Assembly: GCA_007570785.1 (NCBI GenBank)
Contig: ML664161.1
Location: 9,218,470 to 9,282,469 of the forward strand
Origin: Antilocapra americana
Lineage: Eukaryota; Chordata; Mammalia; Artiodactyla; Antilocapridae
Reading direction: 5' to 3'
Length of the DNA stretch: 64,000 nucleotides
The notes under the pieces were generated by a model, which had not been told where the DNA came from, did no database searches, and worked only from the letters and a program-made list of their open reading frames with translations. Shown here piece by piece: positions 36,318 through 46,866 of the stretch; position 1 is the stretch's first letter, and the number at the start of each line of letters is the position of its first letter. A program made the translations under genes and the position numbers.

Positions 36318-36915
36318 AGGCACGTCAGTGTCAGGTTTTATTTTCTTGGGGTCCAAAATCACTGCTGACAGTGACTTCAGCCATGAAATTAAAAGATGCT
36401 TGCTCCTTGGAAGAAAAACTATGACAAACCTAGATAGTATATTAAAAAGCAAAGATATCACTTTGCTGACAAAGATCCATATAGCCAAAGCTATGGCTTT
36501 TCCAGTAGTCAAGTATAGATGTGAAAGCTGGACCATAAAGAAGGCTGAGTGCTGAAAAGTTGATGCTTCTGAATTGTGTTGGAGAAGACTGTTGAGATCC
36601 TTGGACTACAAGGAAATTCAACCAGTCAATCCTAAAGGAAATCAACCCTGAATATTCATCGGAAGGACTGATGCTGAGGCTCCAATACTTTGGCCACCTG
36701 ATGCAAACAGTCAAATCACTGGAAAAGACCCTGATACTGGGAAAGACTGAGGGCAAAAGAAGAGGGCAGCAGAGGGTGAAATGGTTGGATGGCATCACTC
36801 AATGGACATAAATTTGAGCAAACTTCAGGAGATAGTAAAGGACAGGGAAGCCTGGCATGCTGTAGTCCACGGGGTCGCGAAGAGTCAGATATGGTTAGAG
36901 GCTGAACCACAACAA
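36318..36915 (+). mobile_element. BovB (RTE) LINE 3' fragment
   Basis: The plus-strand frame encodes the BovB C-terminal region (GFIFLGSKITADSDFSHEIK, AKAMAFPVVKYRCESWTIKK) until a stop at about 36553. It continues degraded to the 3' end, cgcgaagagtcagatatggt. Unlike the three copies in intron 3 it is in plus orientation. Confidence 0.93.
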
Positions 36916-36954
36916 GAGTCATGTCAAACACTTAAGTCAGTAGCATAGACTCCA

Positions 36955-37145
36955 CAGTGATGCCTGGGTTAAAAGCTCAGCTCCCCCAACTACCAGCAGT
37001 GGGATCTCAGGCAAGTTACTCATCCTCTCTGTGCTTCAATTTCTCATATATAAAACTGAAATAATAATACTAATTGGTTGAAAAGACTGTTGTGATGCTT
37101 AAAAAAAGTAAAAACAGGTACTAGAATAGCACCTGGCATATACTA
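36955..37145 (+). repeat. MIR SINE
   Basis: The conserved MIR core is readable: gggatctcaggcaagttact, catcctctctgtgcttcaat, followed by tgttgtgatgctta and agcacctggcatatac. Confidence 0.8.
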
Positions 37146-37694
37146 ATCCTTCTATTGTTACTGTCACATCACTGATCTGGAAGATCCTGCAAGAGGAAAT
37201 GTGAGCCCAGGGATAGACAGCCCCATGTTTCCAGGGAAACTGAAATGATGTTTTTTTTTACCCATTATGTAATTTGTTATTAGGACCACAATGATTACCA
37301 AGGTCTGAAATTATTACAGGTTAAAAAGATGTAAAATTGTTTTCTCTAAAACGTTCATTTTTATGCTCATGTCAAAGTGGGAGGGAGAGGTAGGGAAAAG
37401 TCCTAGTACACTCCACACACATCAATAACTCAGTGTGTGATCAAATTTCAACACAAACCAGCCACATTAGATACTTACAGCAGCTATTATAACCTGCTTT
37501 ATTTCTCACATTCAAAAGTTTGTATTCCACACAAGTGGTTCTCCAACTTTTCCAGTAATGGCCATTTCATCCTGTCAAGCAGTTTTCTAATTCTCCTCTC
37601 CAGATCCTGCCTTATCTCTGCCTCTTATAGGACAAAAGTTTCATAGAACAAACTTATCTGCATGACCATAAAGTCACAGTTAAAAGAAAATTGA

Positions 37695-37916
37695 CTTATT
37701 TATTTTTGACTGCTTCAGGTCTTAGATGCAGCACTTGGGGATCTTCACGGGGGCACCCCGGCTTCTCTCTAGTTGTGGCCCACAGGCTCAGCAGTTGTGG
37801 CGCATGGGTTTAGTTGTCTCACGGTATGTGGGAGCTTACTTACCCCATCAAGGATAGAATCCATGGCCCCTGCACTGAAGGTGGATTCTTAACCACTGGA
37901 CCACCAGGGAAGCCCC
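37695..37916 (-). mobile_element. CHR-type SINE
   Basis: The plus strand runs from tatttatttttgactgcttc through ctctagttgtggcccacagg to taaccactggaccaccaggg aagcccc, the reverse of the CHR head. Confidence 0.88.
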
Positions 37917-37929
37917 GGTCACATTTTTT

Positions 37930-38318
37930 TTTTTATTAAAGGATAATTGCACTACAGAATTTTGTGGTTTTCTGTTATACATCAAGAAGAATCAGCCTTA
38001 TTCTATACATCTGCGTTCCTTTTGCTGTCTCGCATGCTGGGTTCTCGTTACCGTCTTTCTAAATTCCATATATATGCGTTAATGAGGGAAAGGGTGGGAT
38101 GATATGGGAGAATGGCATTGAAACATGTTAATTATCATATGTCTAATCAATCGCCAGCCCAGGATTGATGCTTGGGGCTGGTGCAACGAGATTTCCTGGG
38201 GGGAGGGAGGAGGGAGGGGGGTTCTGGAGGGGGAGCATATGTAAACCCATGGTGATATCATGTCATTGTTTGGCAAAACTAATAATAATAAAAAAAAAAG
38301 AAGAATCAGCCTTAGTCT
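37930..38318 (-). mobile_element. Short L1 3'-end insertion (host of the next element), with TSD
   Basis: After a T-run the plus strand reads attaaaggataattgcacta, cagaattttgtggttttctg, the reverse of an L1 3' terminus only about 70 bp long. It is interrupted by the younger L1 at 38001-38297. Outer direct repeats GGTCACATTTTTT lie at 37917-37929 and 38319-38331. Confidence 0.75.
38001..38297 (+). mobile_element. Young L1 with 5' inversion and 17-bp TSD
   Basis: Positions 38001 to about 38082 are the reverse complement of L1 around 52499-52582 of the full-length copy. From there the L1 3' UTR runs in plus orientation (from about 52601) to an A-rich tail. Perfect direct repeats AAGAAGAATCAGCCTTA lie at 37984-38000 and 38298-38314. 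About 18 bp of L1 is lost at the inversion point. It is non-coding. Confidence 0.93.
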
Positions 38319-38555
38319 GGTCACATTTTTTAAACATTGTAAAGTTTGAGTATACTTTAAAATGCATATTTATTTATTTCTATTGGTGTGCAAATTATAT
38401 GACCTGCACTTTTTAACACTGTACAGATCACCTGTGACTCACTAATGCAGTACTTTTTTTCTACAAACAATTTCAATGTTTGTGTCAAGAAACTACCAAA
38501 AGTCAGGTAACAATAATTCAACAAGTATTAATAAGGCCCTGACTAGTATGTATAA

Positions 38556-38741
38556 GGACTTCCCAGGTGGTGCAGTGATAAACAATCTGCTTGCCAGTCT
38601 GCTTCCCTGGGTCAGAAAGATTCCCTGGAGTAGAAAATGGCAACCCACTCCAGTATTCTTGGCTGGAAAATTCCATGGACAGAGAGATTGGTGGGCTACA
38701 GTCTATGAGGTCGCAGAGAGTTGGACACTACTGAGGACTGA
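38556..38741 (+). mobile_element. Bov-tA SINE, slightly shortened
   Basis: Head ggacttcccaggtggtgcag, then ccctggagtagaaaatggca, and tail gaggtcgcagagagttggac. A deletion removes part of the tRNA-like region after the A box. Confidence 0.9.
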
Positions 38742-38749
38742 GCGTGCAT

Positions 38750-40067
38750 GCACAGAGTATATGCAAAGATTCTGCTGTTTGTGACAGCAATACAAAGATA
38801 GGTGAATGTGGACTCAGAACTTAAGTGGTTAAGAATTCAAATCTTGACTGACTGCTGCAAATTTCCATCTGTCTTTAAGCTTTCATGGTTACTTAAACTT
38901 TCTCTGACTTCAGCTTTTAAGGGAAATCCTCTGATTTTAAATCATTGATTCAGATCAATTTTTTTTAAGTTGCAGACCAAACAAAACTTGCCTGCAGGCC
39001 AAATCTGGACTAAACCACCAGCTGCAACTTCTGATGTAGAAGATGATGCAGTCTGACTAAAGGTGCAGCTGGAAAGGTGGTGGCAGATGAAATGCTCTTA
39101 GTTGTTAAGGGTTAAACAGCAAAGATTTTGGACACTCTTTTTAATAAGACTATATTTTGGACAAAATGATGCAGCTGAGGTGTACACAGTAGATTGATGA
39201 GAGAAGAGATCAGAGGACAACAGCCATAAGCAGTTGGCAATTGTCGACAGGAAGAAAATGAAGGTCTGCCCCAGGAGAGTACAGGAGAGGGAATATATTC
39301 AAGAGGTACCACTGAGGCAGAGCTGATGCACCTTGGTAACTGCACAGAGAGTAAGGTATGGTATCAGGAAGGCAGGCTCATAGGACACAGGCAAAGGACT
39401 GAAAGATCCTAGAGATCTTCACTTAGGGTATGAGAAACACAGAATACAGGCAGAAGAACAATCAGGAAAGGTAAGAAAATTCCATTTTAAAATTATTTCA
39501 TTTAAAGTCAATGGAACATCTAGGTAGACAGGTATAAAAGACAGGGTCAGAGATTCAGGGAAGCAAGGCCTGGGCGAAGAGCTCAGAGGTATCTGTTAAC
39601 GACTCAGACAATATTAAGACTCAAGAGATCTAGCAAAGAAATAAAATGCAGTGACAAGGAAATAGACCAGGGAGGAAAATATTCTTTCTCATAACCAGGA
39701 GAAGTTTTGGGCATACTGTGGAGGCATAATCCAATTATTTCAGTAGCCTCATCACTGCCAGCTCTGCCCTCTGACTACTGCTCCCATAAGAGGTCTAATG
39801 ATTGTGCCAACCTCGTGGGTATTTCAAGATCTTCTCATGCCTTCTGTTGCAATCTACAGAGAATTCCCATGACCATGGTTATTCAAACCAAGAAGCAAAA
39901 GTGTCAGTCCAGGCTAAGTGATACTAAGAATTACAGCACCATTACCAGCTTATGATATGATGCAGAAACTTTAAAAGTAGAAATACATGACTTAAAGGAC
40001 AAAGGTATGTATAACTAGCCTGTGAGAAAAAGAATCTGTCTCATCTGGTTGCCTGGAGGCAGTATCA
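38750..40067 (-). other. NCEH1 intron 1 sequence, nothing recognised
   Basis: Non-coding sequence up to the left target-site duplicate of the EIF4B retrocopy. No young repeat is seen. Confidence 0.5.
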
Positions 40068-40082
40068 GCTGATTCAACAGAG

Positions 40083-42050
40083 CTTTTTTTTTCTTTTCCC
40101 CAGGAGATGGTGAGTTTTATTTTGTCTTGTCTGGATAGAGGTTTGATTTGCTCTCGAATGTTCCAGGGTGGAGAGAGACTAGGAGAAAGCACAGAATGCA
40201 GAGGTCTATTCGGTGTAATCACCCTCATTTTCATCTTCACCATCAATGGCGAGAGCAGTATATTTGTTTGTAGAACTGAACCCCGAGGCTGGATTTGCTT
40301 CAGCTTTCTTTGGCTCAGGTGCAGATCTGGAGTTGGGATCCTTTTTGCCATCTTTCCTGTCTGACTCCTCCCAGTGGTCTTTGTTCCCTCCATCTCCTGG
40401 ACCATGGCTGGAGTTCCCACTTTGGCCTTTTGGGGCACTCACCCCATCTACTTTATTTTCATCTTTCCTTGCTGATCCTTCCTCAGATGGTTGAGCTGGA
40501 ACTACTTTCTCTCCACCACTTGTAGGGGACTGCTGCTCTGTGTCTGAGCTCTGAGATCGAGCAGGAGGATTAGAACTTCGCTTCGCCCAAGCATTCTCTC
40601 CTTTGGTGGAGGGGCTGGCATTACCTTTAGAGGCAGTTCAGGTTTGGGAGGCTTAGAAGTTGGAGACTGGCAGTCTTCCTCTTTATTGGGGGTTTCATTT
40701 TCTAGATACTTCTCACTCTCTCTTCTTCGTGCATTTCTGCCAGATGCGGCTGAGGTCCCAGTCTGTGATGACGCACTTCCTGTCCTCGAGCGTTCCCATT
40801 CCTGAGTTTCTTCACTTCGCCAGCTTGGGTGTCTCTCCCGAGGCCGTCCTTCTAGTTTTGGCTCATCCAGCTGACGCTGCAGTTTCTCCTGTTCCTGCTG
40901 TAGCCGCTCTTCTACGTCTCGTTCTCTAGCAGCTGTGTCAACAGGCTTTGCCTCTCCAAAGAGAGAGGCCACACGACTGGACTGGGAGGTGCTAGCAGAG
41001 GAATCATCTTCCTTAGGAGTACTCCGAGGCTTTAGGTTCAGTTGGGTCTTTGGGGGGACCTCTATCATCCCGCCTATAATCATCCCGAGAGGAATCATCT
41101 CTGGAGCTCCAGGACAGGTCATCTCGTCTGTCGTATCTGTCTTCATAGCGGTCACCGCCTCCCACGGTCCCCGTCATCCCTACGGTACCCGCTACCGAAC
41201 GCTCTTCTGCCACTGCCCATCCTGGAATCATAGCCTCTGTCATAGTCTCTGCCACCTCGGTCATCATAGCGATCTTGGCCCCCATATCGATCCGTGTCCT
41301 CACATAGGCCATCTCGATAACTGTCCTGATACCCATCACGATATCGGTCTGAATCGTAAGGATCTCGACACTTGTCTCCAAAGCTGTCATCACCCCTTCT
41401 AGGCGGGTAGTCATCAAAGCACTCTGCAGCAGGACGGCCCTCCAGTCTGTATCTGTTTTGTCAGAATCACGATTTCTATCTTGGCCAAAAGAAGGATCAT
41501 CCCTGTGTTTATCCTGTGCTGATCAGCAACATCCACTGGAATTCTCCTGTTACCTAGAAACTCTTCGTTGAGGCGCAGGGCACGGAGCAAGGAATCCAGG
41601 TCCTCAAACTCAGCATAACCAAAACCTTTTAACCTCTCAGGATTGCTGGGTTCACGTGGTAAATGCATCACACTGATATTTAATCCTCTAAAGAATTCCT
41701 TAATGGAGTCTTCTGTCACATCATAGGGCAGGTTCCCTAGAAAAGCAGTGTAGGGTGGACATTTGGGAAGATAGCTCTGGTCGATATTGGGTTCCTGAGC
41801 AGCCCATGGAGCAGTGGGCTGGATGGAATGGTCAATTTGAGGTGCCAATACACATCATCATCATTACCGTGCCAAGTGGTAGAAACATCTCCTTCCAGGT
41901 CATCTGTTTCATCAGCCCAGCTGACTGGTTTGGGGACATAGGTGCTGCCTCCACCAGTCCCTCAGCCAGAAAGTCTCTTAGAGAGATAGTCTTCCCCTTG
42001 TTCTTTTTAGCTGAGACCGCCATGTTGGGAGAGGGAGAGAGAATGCAAAG
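40083..42050 (-). pseudogene. EIF4BP: EIF4B processed pseudogene
   Basis: An intronless copy of the mRNA for translation initiation factor eIF4B, the RNA-binding cofactor of the eIF4A helicase. The minus strand starts ATG at 42023 with MAVSAKKNKGKTISLRDFLA. It continues in shifting frames: the RRM (PPYTAFLGNLPYDV, FGYAEFEDLDSLL) within 41848-41414, the DRYG-rich region (GGGDRYEDRYDRRDD) near 41140-41030, the Lys/Arg/Glu-rich region (LNLKPRSTPKEDDSSASTS) within 41155-40502, and the acidic C-terminus (DGEDENEGDYTE) ending at a stop at 40206. At least four frameshifts break the frame, so a full-length protein cannot be made. A short 5' UTR (42024-42050), a 3' UTR piece and a poly(A) tail (T-run at about 40084-40098) are included. 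Perfect 15-bp direct repeats GCTGATTCAACAGAG flank it at 40068-40082 and 42051-42065, proving L1-style retroposition. Confidence 0.97.
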
Positions 42051-42369
42051 GCTGATTCAACAGAGTTTAATGAGTGATTAGTAGGTTGGACAAGGAGAGA
42101 AGGGTGGGAAAAGGCACATAGATGTTTGTGGTTGTGGAGCATGTGTTCCACACTTGTGCCTTCTGCCCACCACCTTTACTTTGCTTTACAAATGTTCAGC
42201 ATCCTCCTCCTCCAGTAAAGAAAAGATATTGAAGTCCTCTTTCCTACTGCCACCCAGATTACAAGTATAAAAATATCCTTTTATTTGCTGAGGACTGGAG
42301 CTCTCTAATCCAATCCAACTGTGATGAAAGGACTCTGCTGGGAGGCTCTAGGCCATATGGTGCGTGTAT

Positions 42370-42520
42370 GTACATTTGTTAAGTTTGTGTCTGACTCTTT
42401 GGAACCCCAGGGACAATAGCCTGCCAGGCTCCTGTCTTTGGGATTCTCCAGGCAAAAATACTAGAGTGGGCTACCATTTCCTCCTCCAGGGGATCTTCCT
42501 GAACGAGGAATGGAGCCCAG
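42370..42520 (-). mobile_element. Bov-tA SINE, truncated
   Basis: The plus strand shows tgtgtctgactctttggaac, caatagcctgccaggctcct and ctccaggggatcttcctgaa. The tRNA-like head is degraded. Confidence 0.88.
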
Positions 42521-42854
42521 TAGGTTCACCAATGACATCATGACCCTACTGCCCACACCAGTGACATATTTGGCTTCTGCAAGGATTTAACAACTTGTTC
42601 TTTCTGGAAGCTTTCTTCCTTCTGTGTTTCACCAGTCTCTTACCACATTAATAATTAATTCCTCCTTTTTCTATTTTGGGTATATTATTGATTTTTTTCT
42701 TCCTTTCCTGTCCACTGGCCCTGTAAATGATGGTTTTCTCCAAGGTTACATTTTTTATTTTATTCACCTACATAATTCCTGCTTTCCCTGAGCAAGGCAA
42801 TGCACTGCCATGCCAAAATGCCTGGAAAATAGAAAGTGCTTACTAGCAGCTTAA

Positions 42855-43570
42855 TAAACTAAATGGCTACGATCTCTGTCTGTATGCTGATGACTTCCAC
42901 ATCTCCTATCCATGGTCTATCTTTCTTAAGCTCCAGGTCCACATTTCCAACCATCTCCAGGATTATAGCCTATAAACTCTCCAAAATGAATATGTCCTAT
43001 ACTTTTTTCTCCAGTTCTGACTCAACAACTCACTCCATTAAATTCTCCATTAATGATCTGACCATAAATCTAGCTTCCAAGCTAGAAATCTTGGTACTTT
43101 CTTCAGCTCCTTCCTTCTCGCATATGATAACTAGTCAATCAATTCATGTCAGTTCCACCTGCCAGCATTTACTGAATCTAGTTCTGCCCCCAGCCTCCAC
43201 CCTGACTCTCACTGCTGCCTTGATTAGATGCTCACTTGTTTCCATTATTTGCCAACTAACTTGAATTCTAGAAGCACTTTCTTTCTCTATAACCAGAGTT
43301 CTTATCCAAAAGGAATGACCACAACACCTGGCTGCTTAAAAACTTCCACTGACTTCTAGTTTCTTAATGGAAAAAAAATGAACTTGACATTCCAATCTTG
43401 TCCCTTTCTTCATTCCATCTACATTTCTTACTTCCTTACCCTCTGTACTTTTTAGGCATAACTTGCATAACTGAATTTTTTTTTCCCGTACCTAGCTATT
43501 CTCTTTGGCAATATCCTTCAGTTTTCTGCTGGAGCCAGCTCTTGCCATGTCACAAAAACCAGTGTAAATG
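42855..43570 (+). repeat. Probable L2-type ancient LINE
   Basis: The run tctgtatgctgatgacttcc, aagctccaggtccacatttc, ttggtacttt and atgctcacttgtttccatta follows a well-known old mammalian LINE (L2-like) layout. It is diverged and not coding. The open frame at 42863-43264 is part of it. Confidence 0.55.
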
Positions 43571-43744
43571 TACAAGTCACTTGACATCAATTCAGTAGCT
43601 TGAAAGCAGCCATGGTGGGGTATTTATATTATGGAAATCAGTAAAAGCGCCAAATCAGTGTTTCCACCCTACCCCCAACCCCAGAGAGCACCCCACTGCC
43701 TCTGCTTGACCCTTCCTCATCTTCAATCATCCAGAGCATAGCAT

Positions 43745-43930
43745 AGTATTTGGGAGTGTGGATGGTAAAGTCAGTCAGTCAAGGTTCCATCCTGGCTCTA
43801 ATACTTGCTAGTTGGGTAATTCTGAGCAAGGCACAAAATTATCTTTGTCTCAGTTTCTTCACCTGTAAAACTGGAGTGATCATAAGATACCTGGCATAGA
43901 ACTTAGTACATAAGTGCTCATAATATTACC
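43745..43930 (+). repeat. MIR SINE
   Basis: Readable MIR order: ttccatcctggctctaatac, ttgctagttgggtaattctg, agcaaggcac, ctcagtttcttcacctgtaa, then cataagtgctcataat. Confidence 0.85.
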
Positions 43931-44065
43931 TCTTCTTATTTGCTTCCATCAGGCCTTCACAGCACTTCGGTTTGTCCTATAGTGAAATCTCACTACCTTA
44001 GGTCAGCTCTGGTAATTCACAAAGTACATCTCACATTAACTTGAAGCCAGGCTGAATCACCAGCT

Positions 44066-44281
44066 AGGAGTGTGCTAAATTGTTTCATTTGTGTCCAACT
44101 CTTTGTGACTCTATGGACTGTAGCCTGCCAGGCTCCTCTGGGATCCTCCAAGCAATAAAACTGGACAGGGTTGCCATGCCCTCCTCCAGGGGATCTTCCC
44201 AACCCAGGGATCCAATCCAAGTCTCTTATGTCTCTGGCATTGGCAGGCAGGTTCCTTATCACTAGTGCCACCTGGAAAGCT
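44066..44281 (-). mobile_element. Bov-tA SINE with 13-bp TSD
   Basis: The plus strand reads the tail first (tttgtgtccaactctttgtg) and the head last (cactagtgccacctggaaag). Direct repeats TGAATCACCAGCT lie at 44053-44065 and 44282-44294. Confidence 0.94.
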
Positions 44282-44479
44282 TGAATCACCAGCTGCACAT
44301 TCCTGAGAGCTATATAAAGACATCAGGTTAAAAGAGCCGTTTAAGTGACATGAACTTCATCCTCAAGGTTTCCTCAGAAGAAAAGTTTGTGAAGAATCAC
44401 TTCTCATTATCCTGTCTTGAGATTCTTTGAGCAAGAACAGAAAGGCTTAAGGAAATATGATAGTGAGACAAGAACACAG

Positions 44480-44600
44480 AACTTGGACAGAGCCCAAGGC
44501 CAAGTCCTGGCTCAATCATTTATTAGCTACATGACCTAGGCAAACTTCCCAAGTTGTCTGGGCCCAAATTTCTCAGGAAAAAAAAAGTATTAAAAGAGTG
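44480..44600 (+). repeat. MIR SINE
   Basis: aagtcctggctcaatcattt, attagctacatgacctaggc and cttcccaagttgtctgggcc follow the MIR core order. Confidence 0.75.
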
Positions 44601-44708
44601 CATGTGAGGAGTAAACCCACATTATCTCTTGTTGTCCCTTCTCTCTGGAAACCCAGCATTGGCAAGATTCTTGCTCAGGCCTTTAGTAGACCCCCATCTG
44701 GTTAAGGA

Positions 44709-44750
44709 GGGTTTCCCTGATAGCTCAGTTGGTTAAGAATCCTCCTGCAA
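44709..44750 (+). mobile_element. Bov-tA SINE, 5' piece split by L1
   Basis: The head ggtttccctgatagctcagt and the first part of the tRNA-like region stop at the L1 insertion point. The remainder resumes at 52881. The SINE's own direct repeats CATCTGGTTAAGGA lie at 44695-44708 and 53032-53045. Confidence 0.95.
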
Positions 44751-45339
44751 AGATGGCAGAGGAATAGGACGGGGAAACCACTCTCTCCCCAATAAATACA
44801 CCAAAAGAACTTTTAAAGACCGCGCAAACTCCATAAAACAGGATCTAAATGCTGGCAGAGGACATCGGGCATCTGAAGGGACGGCCCATTGCCGACGAGA
44901 GGAGGTAGGACAAAAGAAAAAAGAGAGAGAAAAAAGTAAAGGGAGAGACAGAGTTGGGGGCGGGGATCCGTCCCGGAAGGGGAGTCTGGAATAAAGAGGA
45001 AAAAAATAAAAAAGAGGAGAAAGGTTTCCAAATACCAAGGAGCATTCTCTTGGGTGGATTTGCGGTGAATCTTGGAGAGCAAGATAGCTGGGAGTAAAAG
45101 CAGATTAATAATTAAGCCCTGCAAGCTACATTTCTGGCTGGAAGGCACAGGGAAGCGGCGGCGGACGCCCCACCCCCCACTAGCCAAAGCGGACTGCTCA
45201 GGGAGGGGCGGGCCACGCGCTCAGGGAACGGAGCAGCCTGCGCGACCCAACCCAGGGGGCTAACCGGAGATAGACTGAGAAGTAGCCTTCCCCAGGAAGA
45301 GCCTCCCTGCCAGGCCCACGCAGAACAAGGAGAGGTGTG

Positions 45340-45640
45340 GAGTCGGCAGAGAGGCGGCCGGCCGGGTGCCACAGAACAAAGGGCATGCAGAGTCGGCAGG
45401 GAGGCGGCCGGCCGAGGAGATCTGGGCGCCTGTGGGCTGCGGACCGGCCCAGCCCCCGCCCGAGTGCAGTGGGCATAACCCAGCCCCGGCGAGACCAAAG
45501 GGTGAGGCGGAGTCGGCAGGGAGGCGGCCGGCTGGGCGGAGCTGGGCGCCTTCAGGCTGCGGACAGACCCAACCCCTGCCCGAGACCAGCGGGCATAGCC
45601 CAGTCCCGGCGAGGCTTCCTCGGCCAAATTGCGCACAGAG
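45340..45640 (+). repeat. GC-rich ~120-bp tandem monomers in the L1 5' UTR
   Basis: The block gagtcggcagggaggcggcc starts at 45390 and again at 45510, with the intervening 120 bp largely conserved. A shortened unit starts at 45340, only 50 bp before the second. Each full unit also carries a cagcgggcata-like end and cccagccccggcgag. Confidence 0.9.
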
Positions 45641-46480
45641 CTAGGTGCTAACCAAGACTACTGGGGATTCTGGACGGATCGGCGCTCTGCACACCTAAAA
45701 AGACGTGATTAGCTGCACGTCGGGAAAGCCGAGCAGTTGGGCCGGGGGAGGGGAGAAGCCCCACTCCCCACCTGCGCCTGGCGGACAACAGAGAGCCGAG
45801 CAGAAGGGGCGGGGGAAGCGCACTCAGCAGGAGCAGGGCAAACTCCAGAGCGCTGAATAGACACATAAAAGACCAGCAAACAGAAGACGCTTAAGCTAGC
45901 AGAGGCAACAGCTTTGGAACTGACAGGAGTAGCAGATTAAATCCCTGCAGGTGGCGCAGACTGCATAGAAAGGAGTTTATAGACCATGAGAAGTACAAGC
46001 CGGACGCAAGGAATTGTCTGAAAACTAAACTGACCCCTCGCCGTACGCACCAGCACCAGAGAAAGCCTTAGTTATAACTGTACTAGGAACATCTTTTAAA
46101 TTTTTAAAACTTTTTTATACCCCCCCTTTTTTTTTTAGAATTTTTAAGTCCCCTATAACCTTGTTATTTTTTTTCTTTCTTTCTTTTCCTTTATTTTTAT
46201 TTTCCCTTTTTTTTAGAATTTTTTTTTTTAGAATTTTTAAGTCCCCTATAACCTTGTTATTTTCTTCCTTTTCCTTTATTTTTATTTTCCCTTTTTTTAA
46301 AAATCTCCTCTTTCTCCCTTATTGCATTCTCCATCCTATCTCCTTTCTTACCTTTTATATCTCCACTTTATTCCCCCTTTTTTTAATTTTTTTTTTTACT
46401 GATTTTTGTTGTTGTTGTTGGTGGTGGTGTTGTTGTATTTTCTTCTTTATCATTCTTTCTTTCTTTTTTTCATAATAGTA

Positions 46481-46866
46481 CTTTTGAGAATCCAGTCTTT
46501 ACTCTAGATTTTTAATCTTTGCTTATTAGTATTTGGTATCAACTTTGTACCTTTAAGGATCCAAGCTACAGTACCCATTGCTACCTGGGAGTGAGATCAT
46601 TGGCTTGACTGCTCTCTCCCCATTCTTGTTTCTCCTCTTTTTTTTTTGTTTTTGTTTTTGTTTTTCTTTCTCTTCCTTATCTTTCTTTCTATCTTTTTCT
46701 TTGTAATAGTATTTTGAGAATCCCGTCTTTACTCTAGATTTTTAATCTTTGCCTATTAGTATTGGGTATCAACTTTGTACCTTTAAGGACCCAAGCTCCA
46801 ATACTCATCGTTACCTTGGAGTGAGATCAGTGGCTTGACTGCTCTCTCCCCATTCTTGTTTCTCCT
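46481..46866 (+). repeat. 230-bp tandem duplication in the L1 5' UTR
   Basis: The 156 bp at 46481-46636 (tttgagaatccagtctttac to cattcttgtttctcc) recur at 46711-46866 with few changes. The two are separated by T-rich filler. Confidence 0.92.

Noticed and set aside
42863..43264. 133-residue Ser/Thr-rich open frame
   Set aside because: Coincides with an L2-like ancient repeat and has no protein resemblance.
45100..45900. CpG-rich block as a possible NCEH1 promoter and exon 1
   Set aside because: It lies inside the young L1 5' UTR between perfect TSDs, and no reading frame there resembles the NCEH1 N-terminus.
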